Assembly (NCBI GenBank): GCA_035995025.1
Contig: DASYKY010000133.1
Location: 124,001-188,000, forward strand
DNA length: 64,000 nt
Reading direction: 5' to 3'
From: Actinophytocola sp035995025
GTDB lineage: Bacteria > Actinomycetota > Actinomycetes > Mycobacteriales > Pseudonocardiaceae
Shown: positions 1-7,538 of the stretch, piece by piece
How the letters are laid out: each line of letters opens with the position of its first letter
Position numbering within the stretch: position 1 is the first letter of the stretch
Position numbers and translations under genes: made by a program
Notes under the pieces: generated by a model
Seen by the model: the letters and a program-made list of their open reading frames with translations, nothing else
Databases searched by the model: none
Told to the model about the DNA's origin: nothing

Positions 1-53
1 AGGAAGTTGCCGGTGGAGTAGCCGTCGACGACCACGGCGGTCGGGGTGGACAT
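1..53 (-). CDS. N-terminus of a probable ATP-grasp-domain protein (runs off left edge)
   Basis: Only the first 17 codons are inside the window. They read MSTPTAVVVDGYSTGNFL, a short beta strand and glycine turn typical of the pre-ATP-grasp fold of actinobacterial ATP-grasp ligases. The ATG lies 10 bp downstream of the stop of the metallo-beta-lactamase fragment, and a GGGCGG purine-rich stretch precedes it, so the two probably formed one transcription unit. The family call rests on very few residues and is tentative; the substrate cannot be inferred. Confidence 0.4.
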   Translation of the reverse strand, partial: MSTPTAVVVDGYSTGNF

Positions 54-63
54 GCCGCCCCGC

Positions 64-536
64 CTACGCGCGCGGCGGACAGGTCCTCGAGGATCCGCGA
101 CTGTTTGACTGCTCGGCGTCCGGGTCGTACCAGCAGCCGGTGAGGTGCTTGAGGCACGGCTCCATGCCGAGCGCGTAGACGAACACCTGCCGGGCGCCGA
201 CCTGGCGGGCGACCTTGTCCGCGCCGTCGGCGAACGAGCCCTTCAGGCCGCGGTCCTCGTCGTACTCGCGGCTGATCGGCTTGTCCAACAGGGGCCCGTA
301 CAGCCATGTCATCGGCGCGCCGACGCACTCGAGGCCGATGAACAGCGCGTCGACCGTGCCGATCTCGCGGGACACCAGCTCGTAGATCGTCGGGTCCATC
401 GGCGAGGTGTCGGTGGCGAACAGGAAGCCGCGCCCGCCGATGCGCACCATCGGCACCATCTTCGCGCGGATGTCGAGGTCGGCGTGCTCACCGAGGAACG
501 GCAGCGCGGTGATCTGCGCCGGTCCGAGGTCGGCAC
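64..536 (-). pseudogene. C-terminal remnant of a metallo-beta-lactamase-fold hydrolase
   Basis: The frame reads ...ADLGPAQITALPFLGEHADL..., then GRGFLFATDTSPMDPTIYELV, and ends with CLKHLTGCWYDPDAEQ. This is the second half of an MBL-fold protein, with a 'DTSP' strand-loop where the family carries a late metal-ligand aspartate. The N-terminal half with the HxHxDH motif is missing: similarity stops abruptly near 535, where an oppositely oriented MFS fragment begins. The first internal ATG is at 459, but translation from there would leave no catalytic core. I read it as a truncated gene. It lies just upstream of, and in the same direction as, the ATP-grasp start at 53. Confidence 0.55.
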
Positions 537-788
537 GCCGCCGGCACGATCGCCAACCAGATCCGGATCTTCACCCTGCCGACGGAGTTCCGCGCCCGCC
601 TGAACACGGTGTACATGGTCGCCACCTTCGTCGGCGCGGCCGCCGGCTCGATGGTCACGACCGCCGTCTACGCGCATTCCGGCTGGACCGCGACGATGTT
701 CACGATGGCCGGTTTCGTCGCCGCCGCGGCCGGGGCGCTCCCGGCCGCGCGGCGTTCGAAGAACGTTCCCCGCTTCGCGGACTCCTAA
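537..788 (+). pseudogene. C-terminal remnant of an MFS transporter
   Basis: The frame gives GTIANQIRIFTLPTEFRARL, then an NTVYMVATFVGAAAGS segment and a final hydrophobic helix, ending RRSKNVPRFADS and TAA at 786-788. This matches the last two or three transmembrane helices of an MFS exporter. No start codon or upstream helices exist in this frame: it abuts the 5'-truncated MBL fragment at about 537. Its stop overlaps the stop of the convergent CU044_5270 gene by 4 bp. It is a dead fragment left by a deletion or rearrangement. Confidence 0.6.
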
Positions 789-1717
789 GAGGGCACCGAG
801 TCGGTCCACTCGGCGTTGATCCTGATCGTGCTGCCCTCGACGCCCGGGTACCTCTCCGCGCCGTCCATGGTGACGATGACCGATGTGCCGTTGACCCGTC
901 CGGTCGCCGGGTCGACGACCAGGCGCTCGCCGTCCGGCAGGAGCAGGCCGTTCCCGCCCGGCACCGGGCCGAGGCTCCGCACACCCGGGTAGGCGGCGAT
1001 CGCGCGGAAAGCCGCGGCGCGCACCTGCGGGGGTGCGGGCAGCATGGACACCAGCGAGATGAACGAGTCGAACGTGAAGTCGGCGAGGGCTTTAGGGTCG
1101 TCCCTGATCAGGCCCGCGCTCGTCCGGACGTCGTCGTGCTTGATGGCGTTGATGATCGCGGCCTTCAGCTTCTTCGGGTCGGTCGGCAGCGCCCGCAGCC
1201 GGTCGAGGGTCATCGTGGCGGCGGGCAGCGAGAACGGATTCCGGATGACCAGCGCGTCCTTCACGATGTGGCCGAACGACTTGAAGCCACGCCACCACTG
1301 CTGGCCGTTCGGCTTGGTCCACGTCTCGAACACGTCCGCCGGACGGTTCGGATAGTCCGTCGTCTCCTTCATGTACCAGTAGGTGCCGGTCTCGTCGGGG
1401 GCGCGCTGTGCCACGGCGGCGGCCGCGAGGAGGATCTCTGGCCCGGTGAGCGGCTTCGCGGGCGCGCTGGACTCCGGCCGCTCCGGCGGGCGCGCCGTCG
1501 GGCCCGGGGCCGGCGCACCCGGTACCACGGTGATCACGACGGCCGCGGCGGCGGCCGCCACCGTGAGCCCGGTCCCCGCAGCCAGCCACCTGTTCCGCTT
1601 GCGGGTGGCGAGGCCGCCGATCCGGTTCTCGAGCCGGCGCCTGCTGTGGTCGACGACATCCTGGGACGGCTCGTCCGGCATCAGCGCTGCGTGCAGAGTC
1701 TGCAGGTCATCGTTCAT
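785..1717 (-). CDS. CU044_5270 family protein (membrane-anchored partner of ECF sigma factor)
   Basis: A 310-residue protein with a cytosolic head (MNDDLQTLHAALMPDEP), one membrane helix of Ala/Val/Gly near residues 45-65, a Pro-rich spacer and a large extracellular domain with a conserved GTYWYMKETTDYP segment. This is the architecture of the CU044_5270 family, which in actinomycetes sits directly downstream of an ECF sigma gene. The ATG at 1717 overlaps the end of the sigma gene (stop at 1707), implying translational coupling. By context it may act as an anti-sigma-like or surface-sensing partner. No zinc-binding anti-sigma motif (HxxxCxxC) is visible, so that role is inference. Confidence 0.8.
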   Translation of the reverse strand: MNDDLQTLHAALMPDEPSQDVVDHSRRRLENRIGGLATRKRNRWLAAGTGLTVAAAAAAVVITVVPGAPAPGPTARPPERPESSAPAKPLTGPEILLAAAAVAQRAPDETGTYWYMKETTDYPNRPADVFETWTKPNGQQWWRGFKSFGHIVKDALVIRNPFSLPAATMTLDRLRALPTDPKKLKAAIINAIKHDDVRTSAGLIRDDPKALADFTFDSFISLVSMLPAPPQVRAAAFRAIAAYPGVRSLGPVPGGNGLLLPDGERLVVDPATGRVNGTSVIVTMDGAERYPGVEGSTIRINAEWTDSVPS

Positions 1718-2258
1718 CGCGGGCCTCCTGGGTCAGCGCGGAGTTGAGCTTCTTGCGGGCACGGGAGAGCCGGGAGCCGACCGTGCCGGAGGAGATGCCG
1801 AGTGCCGCGGCCACCTCCTCGTAGCCGAGCTGGCCGAGCGCCACGAGCAGCAGCACGTCCCGCTCTCCTCGGGTCAGCTGGGCCAGGGCCGGGGCGAGCC
1901 GGGGCAGCAGCCGCTGGGCGGTCACGGACGCGACGACCCTGCTCTCGTGCCCCTCGGCGGCCGGCGGCACGCCGACGCGTGCCAGCGCCCGGTAGTGCCG
2001 GGCCTCCTTCCGGCGATGCCGGGCGACCAGGTTCGTGGCGATGCCGAACAACCACACCCGCAGGTCACCCCGCTCGGCATCGAACGTCCCCCGCCGGTCG
2101 AACGCGACGAGAAACGTCTCCGCGGCCACGTCCTCGGCGGTCTGTGCCCCGAGGCGGCCGGCCGCGTACCGGTAGATGGCCGCGAAGTGGCGGTCGTGCA
2201 CCTCGGTGAACAGTTTCGGATCCCGCAGGAATCGGGCGGCCAGGTCGGCGTCGGTCAT
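1707..2258 (-). CDS. RNA polymerase ECF-type sigma-70 factor
   Basis: About 183 residues with sigma region 2 (FTEVHDRHFAAIYRYAAGRL, then ETFLVAFDRR and LFGIATNLVARHRR) and region 4 (LTRGERDVLLLVALGQLGYEEVA and an HTH ending GTVGSRLSRARKKL). There is no sigma region 1 or 3, as usual for ECF factors. I place the start at ATG 2258, behind a GGTGAG stretch; ATG 2270 and an in-frame GTG just upstream are alternatives. It overlaps the CU044_5270 gene by 11 bp and probably directs RNA polymerase to a stress or envelope regulon that includes its own operon. The signal cannot be read from sequence. Confidence 0.88.
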   Translation of the reverse strand: MTDADLAARFLRDPKLFTEVHDRHFAAIYRYAAGRLGAQTAEDVAAETFLVAFDRRGTFDAERGDLRVWLFGIATNLVARHRRKEARHYRALARVGVPPAAEGHESRVVASVTAQRLLPRLAPALAQLTRGERDVLLLVALGQLGYEEVAAALGISSGTVGSRLSRARKKLNSALTQEARDER

Positions 2259-2419
2259 CCGCTCACCCATTCCGGCCGTCACAGGTGTGCCTCGGTCATG
2301 CGCGTCCCTCCGGTTGGGCGTCGGCCTACACCACCACTTCGCCGCCGGCCGCTTCTTCTTCCCGGGCAGCGTGCCGCGACCGGTCAGGAATCGAGAAGCG
2401 CCGGCTGCCGGAGCGCGCC

Positions 2420-2425
2420 TAGCGT
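2420..2425 (+). promoter_or_regulatory. -10 element of a leaderless promoter for the VOC gene
   Basis: TAGCGT ends 7 bp before the ATG at 2433, so the predicted transcription start falls on or next to the A of the start codon. No Shine-Dalgarno sequence precedes the gene. The identical hexamer and spacing recur before the gene at 16094. Confidence 0.5.
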
Positions 2426-2432
2426 CCCTGAC

Positions 2433-3059
2433 ATGACTTACATCGACACCATCACCCTCGAGGTGGCCGACACCGCGGCCGCCGAACGCTTCTACTCCAC
2501 CGCCTTCGCGCTGGGCGACCGGCTGCGGCTGCGCGCCTCGCAGGAACCGACGAGCGGCTTCCGCGGGTTCACGCTCTCGCTGATCGTGTCGCAGCCCGCC
2601 GACGTCAACGCCCTCGTCGCTGCCGCCCTCGATGCCGGCGCCACGACTCTCAAGCCCGTCGCGAAGTCCCTGTGGGGCTGTGGCGGGGTCGTCCAGGCCC
2701 CGGACGGGACGATCTGGAAGGTCGCCACCTCGGCGAAGAAGGACACCGGGCCGGCCACCCGGAAGGTCGACGACCTCGTGCTGCTGCTGGGCGTCGCCGA
2801 CGTGGCCGCGAGCAAGCGGTTCTACGCAGACCAGGGTTTCACCGTGGCGAAGAGCTTCGGCCGCATGTACGTCGAGTTCGACACCGCCGCGAACGGCGTC
2901 AAGCTGGGTCTGTACCGGCGCCGCGCCCTCGCGAAGGACGCGGGCGTCTCCCCCGACGGCAGCGGATCGCACCGCATCGCGGTCGGTGGTGGTGCCGCGC
3001 CGTTCACCGACCCGGACGGGTTCGCCTGGGAAGCCACGTCGATGGCAACCAGACGCTGA
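2433..3059 (+). CDS. VOC (glyoxalase/dioxygenase superfamily) protein
   Basis: A 208-residue protein of two tandem beta-alpha-beta-beta-beta modules. The first starts with MTYIDTITLEVADTAAAERF and ends DGTIWKVATSA. The second starts VDDLVLLLGVADVAASKRFY and ends FTDPDGFAWEAT. The DPDG(F/W)xWE closing strand is diagnostic of the glyoxalase/bleomycin-resistance/dioxygenase fold. Usual metal ligands (H in strand 1, E in strand 8) are incompletely conserved: the closing E is present, but His is absent from both first strands. Enzymatic activity is therefore uncertain. It is monocistronic, divergent from the sigma gene and convergent with the next MFS gene. Confidence 0.82.
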   Translation: MTYIDTITLEVADTAAAERFYSTAFALGDRLRLRASQEPTSGFRGFTLSLIVSQPADVNALVAAALDAGATTLKPVAKSLWGCGGVVQAPDGTIWKVATSAKKDTGPATRKVDDLVLLLGVADVAASKRFYADQGFTVAKSFGRMYVEFDTAANGVKLGLYRRRALAKDAGVSPDGSGSHRIAVGGGAAPFTDPDGFAWEATSMATRR

Positions 3060-3092
3060 TGTGTCACTACCGCATGCCCGAGATGGCCGCCG

Positions 3093-4319
3093 TCAGGGTT
3101 CGAAGGAGTCCTCGATCAGCCGCCGGTGCCGGCCGACCAGCCGGTGAACGAGAACCACGAGGACCAGCTGGACGAGACCGGACACCAGGAACACCGCCGG
3201 GACGCCGGTCCGGTCGGCCAGGGCGCCGCCGACGAGGGCGCCCAGCGGGATGCCGCCCCACAGCGCCACGCGGTGGGCGCCGAGCACCCGGCCGAGCAGC
3301 TCTGCCGGGATCATCGCCTGCCGCAGCGACATCGACAGCACGTTCCACATGGTCACGCCGAGGGAGAGGCCGAAGAACCCCAGGCCGGCCGCCCAGCGGT
3401 TCGCGACCGCGCCGATCACGACGAACATCACCGGACCGAGAGCCGCGGCGAGGGTGATCGTCCGCGGCCGGCCGAGAAGGGAGACCAGCGGCCCGGCCGC
3501 GAAGGATCCGGCGAGCCCGCCGATCCCCATGGCGACGAACAGGATGCCGTACAGCGACGGCGTGAGGTTCAGCGTGTGCAGGGCGTACAGCACCGTGATC
3601 GACGTGGCCATGGACATGAGCGCGGCGATCAGTCCACTGTAGATCGTCAGGTCCCGCAGCACGGGGTGCCGCCACAGCCACCGCAACCCGTCGCGGACGT
3701 CCGCGCGCAGGGTGGTGGGCGCGGTGCGTTCGGCCCGGAACCGGCCGGGAACGGCGAGCACGAGGCACGCGGCCAGCGCGAACCCGGCCGCGCCGCCGGC
3801 GAACGGGGCCGCGCGGAACCAGCCGAAGAGCGCCGCGCCCACGGGCGGCCCGACGAAGTCCTGCCCGACGGTCTCCTCGACGGTCAGCCAGCTGTTGGCG
3901 GTGTCCAGCCTCCGGCGGTCGGTGACCACCTGGGGCAGCATGGCGCGAGCCGCCGAGTCGTACCCGACCTGGCACGTGCCCAGCGCGAACGCGACGACGT
4001 ACAGCACCAGAACGTGCCCCACCCCGGCGGCGACGAACACCACGAGGAGCCCGAGCAGGACGGCCCGGACGAGGTTGACGGCCGACATGACCCGCCGGCG
4101 GTCCAGCCGGTCCACGAGCGCCCCGCCCGGCAGACCGAACAACAACCAAGGCAGGAACGCGAACGCGGTCAGCCCGGAGATGAGCACGGGACTGCTGGTC
4201 AGCGACGCCGCGAGCAGCGGGAGCGAGATCTTGCCGATTCCGTCGGCACAAGTGGTCGTGGCCGACGAGGCGAACACCGTCCAGAACGAGCGGTCGAGCG
4301 TTGTGATCTGCCGAAACAA
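3093..4319 (-). CDS. MFS exporter of the EntS (enterobactin-exporter-like) group
   Basis: 408 residues with 12 predicted membrane helices. MFS motif A appears as DRLDRRRVMSAVNLVRA after helix 2, and the first half contains LPWLLFGLPGGALVDRL, the signature of the EntS-like exporter subfamily (siderophore, macrolide or other small-molecule export). The start is TTG at 4319, chosen because a strong GAAGGTGGG ribosome-binding site lies 6 bp upstream and the protein then begins directly before the first helix. A perfect 8-bp dyad (4333-4354) sits just upstream and could be an operator. The substrate is not predictable. Confidence 0.82.
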   Translation of the reverse strand: MFRQITTLDRSFWTVFASSATTTCADGIGKISLPLLAASLTSSPVLISGLTAFAFLPWLLFGLPGGALVDRLDRRRVMSAVNLVRAVLLGLLVVFVAAGVGHVLVLYVVAFALGTCQVGYDSAARAMLPQVVTDRRRLDTANSWLTVEETVGQDFVGPPVGAALFGWFRAAPFAGGAAGFALAACLVLAVPGRFRAERTAPTTLRADVRDGLRWLWRHPVLRDLTIYSGLIAALMSMATSITVLYALHTLNLTPSLYGILFVAMGIGGLAGSFAAGPLVSLLGRPRTITLAAALGPVMFVVIGAVANRWAAGLGFFGLSLGVTMWNVLSMSLRQAMIPAELLGRVLGAHRVALWGGIPLGALVGGALADRTGVPAVFLVSGLVQLVLVVLVHRLVGRHRRLIEDSFEP

Positions 4320-4332
4320 AGATTCCCACCTT

Positions 4333-4354
4333 CGGAAACGAAGCGCCGTTTCCG
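4333..4354. promoter_or_regulatory. 22-bp inverted repeat upstream of the EntS-like MFS gene
   Basis: CGGAAACG, 6 nt, CGTTTCCG: two perfect 8-bp arms immediately upstream of the ribosome-binding site of the MFS gene (start 4319). Its size and position fit a repressor operator of TetR or MarR type. No regulator gene is adjacent, so the cognate protein is unknown. Confidence 0.45.
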
Positions 4355-4477
4355 CTCAGGTGAGGACCGTCCCCCTGCCGGCGCGGAAACGCATGACACG
4401 ACCCATGTCCATGGTTACCGCCTCCGATCATTTCCGGTGAGGACAACAGTTTCCGGGCGTCCCGGCGTTCTTCTCAG

Positions 4478-4640
4478 GCCACTGTAGACGATGTAGCGGC
4501 CGCGTCGCGGACGCTGGTGCTGCTGGTGACGCTGGGGTTGTTCGCGCTCGTCGCCTACCCGTGCCTGCCGGCCTTCCAGGCCCGCCTGGTCGGTTCGTTC
4601 GCGCCGCGGATCGGCTCGGTGTTCAAGGTCGTCAGGTGGC
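4478..4640 (+). pseudogene. Internal fragment of a membrane protein, possibly MFS
   Basis: One frame reads ...VAAASRTLVLLVTLGLFALV, then AYPCLPAFQARLVGSFAPRI, before running into the 3' end of the convergent AhpD-like gene. A hydrophobic helix followed by an amphipathic loop resembles helix 8 to loop 8/9 of drug-export MFS proteins. There is no good start (only an internal GTG at 4517), no ribosome-binding site, and no continuation. I treat it as debris; the family call is weak. Confidence 0.35.
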
Positions 4641-4648
4641 AGGCGGGG

Positions 4649-5530
4649 TCAACGCCGGTCGTTCCGGCCCGTCGCCTCCCGCTGCGCTCGCCGGCCGGCG
4701 TCGTAGCTGCGCAGCGCCGCGCCGACCGCGGCGGCGACGGTCATCTCGTAGATCTCGTCCTCGGTCCGGCCCGCGGCGGTGAGCCGGGCGACGTCGGCGT
4801 CGGTGATGCGATGGGACGCGTCGCGGACCAGCCCGGTGTAGGACGGCCACGGCTCGGGCAGCTCCCCGCCGGTCGCCGCCGCGGCGCGCCACCCGGGGTC
4901 GGTGACGGCGGGCGCCACGAGCACCGCGTGACGGAGGTTCTCGACGGGGTCGCCGAGGTCGGTGCGGTCGCCGCCGGCGAGCAGGAAGCCCGGGAACCGG
5001 TAGCCGAACCGGTGCAGGGCGCGGGTGCCGCTGTGCACCTGGTCGCCGCGCAGCTCGAACCCGAACGCGTTGCCGACGCGGTTCACGACGTTCCACACGA
5101 GGTTCACGGCCAGCGCCTCGCGCACCGCGTGGTCCGGCAGGCCGGCGACCCGGGTGGCGTCGGCCGTGTCGGGCGTGACGCTGACCTCCGCGAGGAACTC
5201 GCGGACCGCCCGCAGCTCGGCACGTGCGGAGCCGGGGTCGGCAGGGTCGATCTCGCCGTGGCCCGCGATGCGGGTCAGCTCGGTGTGCGACTCCAGGCAG
5301 AACTCGCTCTGGTGCAGCCGCGCGGTGCTCATCGCCAGGTACTCGCGTTCGGCCGCGGTCCAGTACGACTCGCCGCGCATGGCGGGCACCGTGATCGCCA
5401 GCAACGGCCGGGCGAAGAAACCGGGGCGGTACAGCAGGGTCCGCACGATGTCCGGCGCGTCCGGCGACGTGGCCCGGAAGAACAACCGGGCACGCGTGCG
5501 GTGCCCGTTATCGAGGATGGACAGTCTCAT
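4649..5530 (-). CDS. Carboxymuconolactone decarboxylase/AhpD-like protein
   Basis: 293 residues from ATG 5530, which has a GGAG ribosome-binding site 6 bp upstream. The all-helical AhpD fold is indicated by WTAAEREYLAMSTARLHQSE followed by FCLESHTELTRIAG, a variant of the ExxCxxCxxxH redox/proton-relay motif in which the second cysteine is replaced by Ser while the Cys and His remain. The C-terminal third (residues 190-290) is an extra helical region ending in a basic tail. Members act as alkylhydroperoxidases or decarboxylases; the loss of one cysteine argues against a classical thiol peroxidase. The substrate is unknown. Confidence 0.72.
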   Translation of the reverse strand: MRLSILDNGHRTRARLFFRATSPDAPDIVRTLLYRPGFFARPLLAITVPAMRGESYWTAAEREYLAMSTARLHQSEFCLESHTELTRIAGHGEIDPADPGSARAELRAVREFLAEVSVTPDTADATRVAGLPDHAVREALAVNLVWNVVNRVGNAFGFELRGDQVHSGTRALHRFGYRFPGFLLAGGDRTDLGDPVENLRHAVLVAPAVTDPGWRAAAATGGELPEPWPSYTGLVRDASHRITDADVARLTAAGRTEDEIYEMTVAAAVGAALRSYDAGRRAQREATGRNDRR

Positions 5531-5642
5531 GAACGCTCCGTGAGTTGCTCGTACCTGACCGGTCTGAAAGATGACGAACGAACTGCCCCGGTCTCGACAC
5601 CTGGCCGGGCGGTTTCGCCAGTCTCCCTGCCGGTCGTGCATG

Positions 5643-5657
5643 CCTTGGTACCCAAGG
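5643..5657. promoter_or_regulatory. CCTTGG/CCAAGG palindrome in divergent intergenic region
   Basis: CCTTGG, TAC, CCAAGG forms a perfect 15-bp dyad between the minus-strand AhpD-like gene (start 5530) and the plus-strand gene at 5715. A further GGTAATACC half follows directly. It could be an operator controlling one or both genes; no regulator is adjacent. Confidence 0.35.
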
Positions 5658-5714
5658 TAATACCCTACGAACGAATGAGTGACGGAGTGCGGCCCATCGT
5701 GCCAGAGTGTCCCG

Positions 5715-6038
5715 GTGCACGAGAACCAAGCCACCTCCGGCCGCGGTTCGCACAGCCTGCCGGCGCCGCGGTCGGTCGACGAGCTGGCCCGGGACGACGA
5801 CTGGACCGTGCTGCGCAACGCGCCCGGCGGACGCTGGAGCACGGCCGAACGGAACATCGAGCGCGACGGTCACCACTGGCAGATCGGCATGACCCCGGTC
5901 GGCACCGGGACGGCCGCGCTCATCATGTGGTTCGACGGCGCCGTCATCGCCCACCGGCGCGGCCGCGAGGCGGAGCTCTGCTCGACCGCGCTGGTCTGGA
6001 TCAGCGCGGTCGAGGACGAGGCCGCGGCGGTCCGGTAA
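5715..6038 (+). CDS. Small hypothetical protein
   Basis: 107 residues from GTG 5715; an in-frame upstream ATG at 5679 has no ribosome-binding site. The mature part reads SVDELARDDDWTVLRNAPGG and continues with alternating polar and hydrophobic strands (HHWQIGMTPVGTGTAALIMWF), suggesting a small alpha/beta domain. There are no cysteines in the domain, no membrane helix and no catalytic motif I can name. Codon usage is typical of real genes here. I do not recognise a family. Confidence 0.5.
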   Translation: MHENQATSGRGSHSLPAPRSVDELARDDDWTVLRNAPGGRWSTAERNIERDGHHWQIGMTPVGTGTAALIMWFDGAVIAHRRGREAELCSTALVWISAVEDEAAAVR

Positions 6039-6049
6039 GGCGCTCACGA

Positions 6050-6170
6050 CACCCCCGGCTGGTCGACCGGCTGCGGCCACCCCGATCCTGGTCCTGACCA
6101 CCTCCGCCGGCGGCGAACACCGGTACCCGGCGCTCGCCGCCGGCGCGCACGGATTCCTCGGCAACGGACA
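6050..6170 (+). pseudogene. Receiver-domain remnant of a LuxR/NarL-type response regulator
   Basis: Two frames together give (RLVDRLR)(ATPILVLTTSAGGEHRYPAL...AAGAHGFLGN), the beta-4/alpha-4/beta-5 part of a NarL-family receiver (consensus PVLVLTTF..DE..YxALRAGAxGFLLKD). A one-base shift just before 6076 separates the pieces; the conserved lysine after GFL is lost, and neither the phosphorylation pocket nor an HTH is attached. It is a decayed fragment. A matching HTH-tail fragment lies on the other side of the next gene, in the opposite orientation. Confidence 0.5.
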
Positions 6171-6368
6171 CGCCGCCCGAGAAGACCGGCCTCACGAACC
6201 GGGTCCGGCTGGCACCGCTCGCCAACCGTCGGTGATGAGCCCTCCCGTTGTCCATCGTGGACCAACAGTCGTGACGAGAACCGTCGATGTGGACACAACC
6301 CCGCGCGTTCGGCAGTAGCCGAGCCGCTACGATCAGCATTCGTCGTGATTTTTGCACGAGGGGGAAAT

Positions 6369-7355
6369 ATGAGTGGCCTCAGCGATGCCGAGGGATTTGT
6401 GAACGCTTTGCTCGGCAACCTGGCCAGCGCGCGTGCACGCGGCGACGACGCCGAGGTGGAACGGCTGCTGAACTACACCGCGCAGGAGGCGGGACAGGAC
6501 GTCGCGGCCATTGTGCGGGCAAAGCTCGATGAGCTGCCCGCGGGTTTCTTCGCGAGTCCCGGCCAGGACGTGGGACAGGATGTCGCGGCGATCCTGAAAG
6601 TCAGGTTCAATCAGTCGCCCTTGCCTCCGGACACATCGCCGCCCGGCTTTCTTCCACCGGAGGTCCGGCCGCCGGTACCGCCGACGGAGCTGCCGCCGAG
6701 CAACAACCGGCGCCTGGTGGTCTTCTTCTCCTCGGCGGTGGCTCTGCTTCTCGTCGTGGTCGTGGTGCTGGTCGTCGTCCTCGTCACCCGCACGTCCACG
6801 ACCACTGCCACGACGAACACCGCCACGTCCGCTCCGACGGCGGTCCAGACGACCAGCGGCCCTTCGTCGACAGCAGGGACACCGTCGACAAGCGATCTGC
6901 CTCCCGCGCCGGCCTCCGCATCGCCCACGGCTCCGGACAGCGGATACACCATGGCGATAAACCGGCAGCCGATCACGATGGGAACGCCGGATGTCTCGTG
7001 CCAGATGACCCTCGCCGATCTCGATTCCGGCAGCGTCCGGGTCAACGGGGAAGACGAGGACACGGACGACCTGCTGTACTGGCATTGCAGCCCCGTCGGC
7101 TTGCAGCGGTGGAATGCGCAGTTCATGGGCAACGCGCCCGCGCAGGGACCCCGTGACTCGCAGGAATGCGCACAGTTCGCTCGTTCGGACGCGGTCAGCG
7201 GATCGATCGAGCCGAAGGATCTCGAAGTCGGCCAGTCGTTCTGCGTCATTACCGACGAGGAGAACATCGCATCGCTGAAGCTGACCGGCAAGCCACGAAG
7301 CGGCAGCGAAGACCCGAACCTCAAGTTCGAGCTCACCGTGTGGAAACGGTCCTAA
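6369..7355 (+). CDS. Single-pass membrane protein with extracytoplasmic domain, unknown function
   Basis: 328 residues from ATG 6369, behind a strong GAGGGGGAAAT ribosome-binding site. Layout: cytosolic head of two similar helices, each ending GQDVAAI(V/L)..K (residues 41-52 and 67-78); a Pro-rich spacer (82-110); a membrane helix at about 116-139 made almost only of Val/Leu; a Thr/Ser/Pro-rich stalk (141-195); and a C-terminal domain (about 196-328) with three to four cysteines likely to form disulfides (CQM, HCSP, QECAQF, FCVIT). This is a type II-like anchored protein with a secreted domain. No family is recognised. It is flanked by two response-regulator remnants. Confidence 0.7.
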   Translation: MSGLSDAEGFVNALLGNLASARARGDDAEVERLLNYTAQEAGQDVAAIVRAKLDELPAGFFASPGQDVGQDVAAILKVRFNQSPLPPDTSPPGFLPPEVRPPVPPTELPPSNNRRLVVFFSSAVALLLVVVVVLVVVLVTRTSTTTATTNTATSAPTAVQTTSGPSSTAGTPSTSDLPPAPASASPTAPDSGYTMAINRQPITMGTPDVSCQMTLADLDSGSVRVNGEDEDTDDLLYWHCSPVGLQRWNAQFMGNAPAQGPRDSQECAQFARSDAVSGSIEPKDLEVGQSFCVITDEENIASLKLTGKPRSGSEDPNLKFELTVWKRS

Positions 7356-7362
7356 GTGGTCA

Positions 7363-7460
7363 GAGCAGGTGCAGGTCGCGGGCCCCGGGCGACGGCTTCG
7401 GTGCGGTTGCGGACCTGGAGGCGGCCGTAGACGGAGCGCAGCTCCGTCGCGGGGCGGCGG
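7363..7460 (-). pseudogene. LuxR-type HTH C-terminal remnant
   Basis: The minus strand reads ATELRSVYGRLQVRNRTEAV, A-R, and then, one base out of frame, ARDLHLL and a TGA. This is the end of a LuxR/NarL response regulator (HVxxVYxKLxVRNRTEAVARARDLHLL). The single extra G in the GGGGCC run near the break explains the shift. No recognition helix start and no receiver are attached. With the plus-strand receiver fragment at 6050 it brackets the gene at 6369. Confidence 0.5.
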
Positions 7461-7538
7461 GGCCGGGCGCGCTAGCCGGACGCCGTCGGCCGGGGATGAT
7501 GAAGGGGTCCGAGCCCGTGTGATCGTCAGGAGTGTGGC

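Noticed and set aside
407..1747. Long plus-strand open frame across the MFS tail, CU044 and sigma genes
   Set aside because: Arg/Pro/Gly-rich composition with no family similarity; it is the shadow of the minus-strand genes, and GC-rich DNA keeps such frames open.
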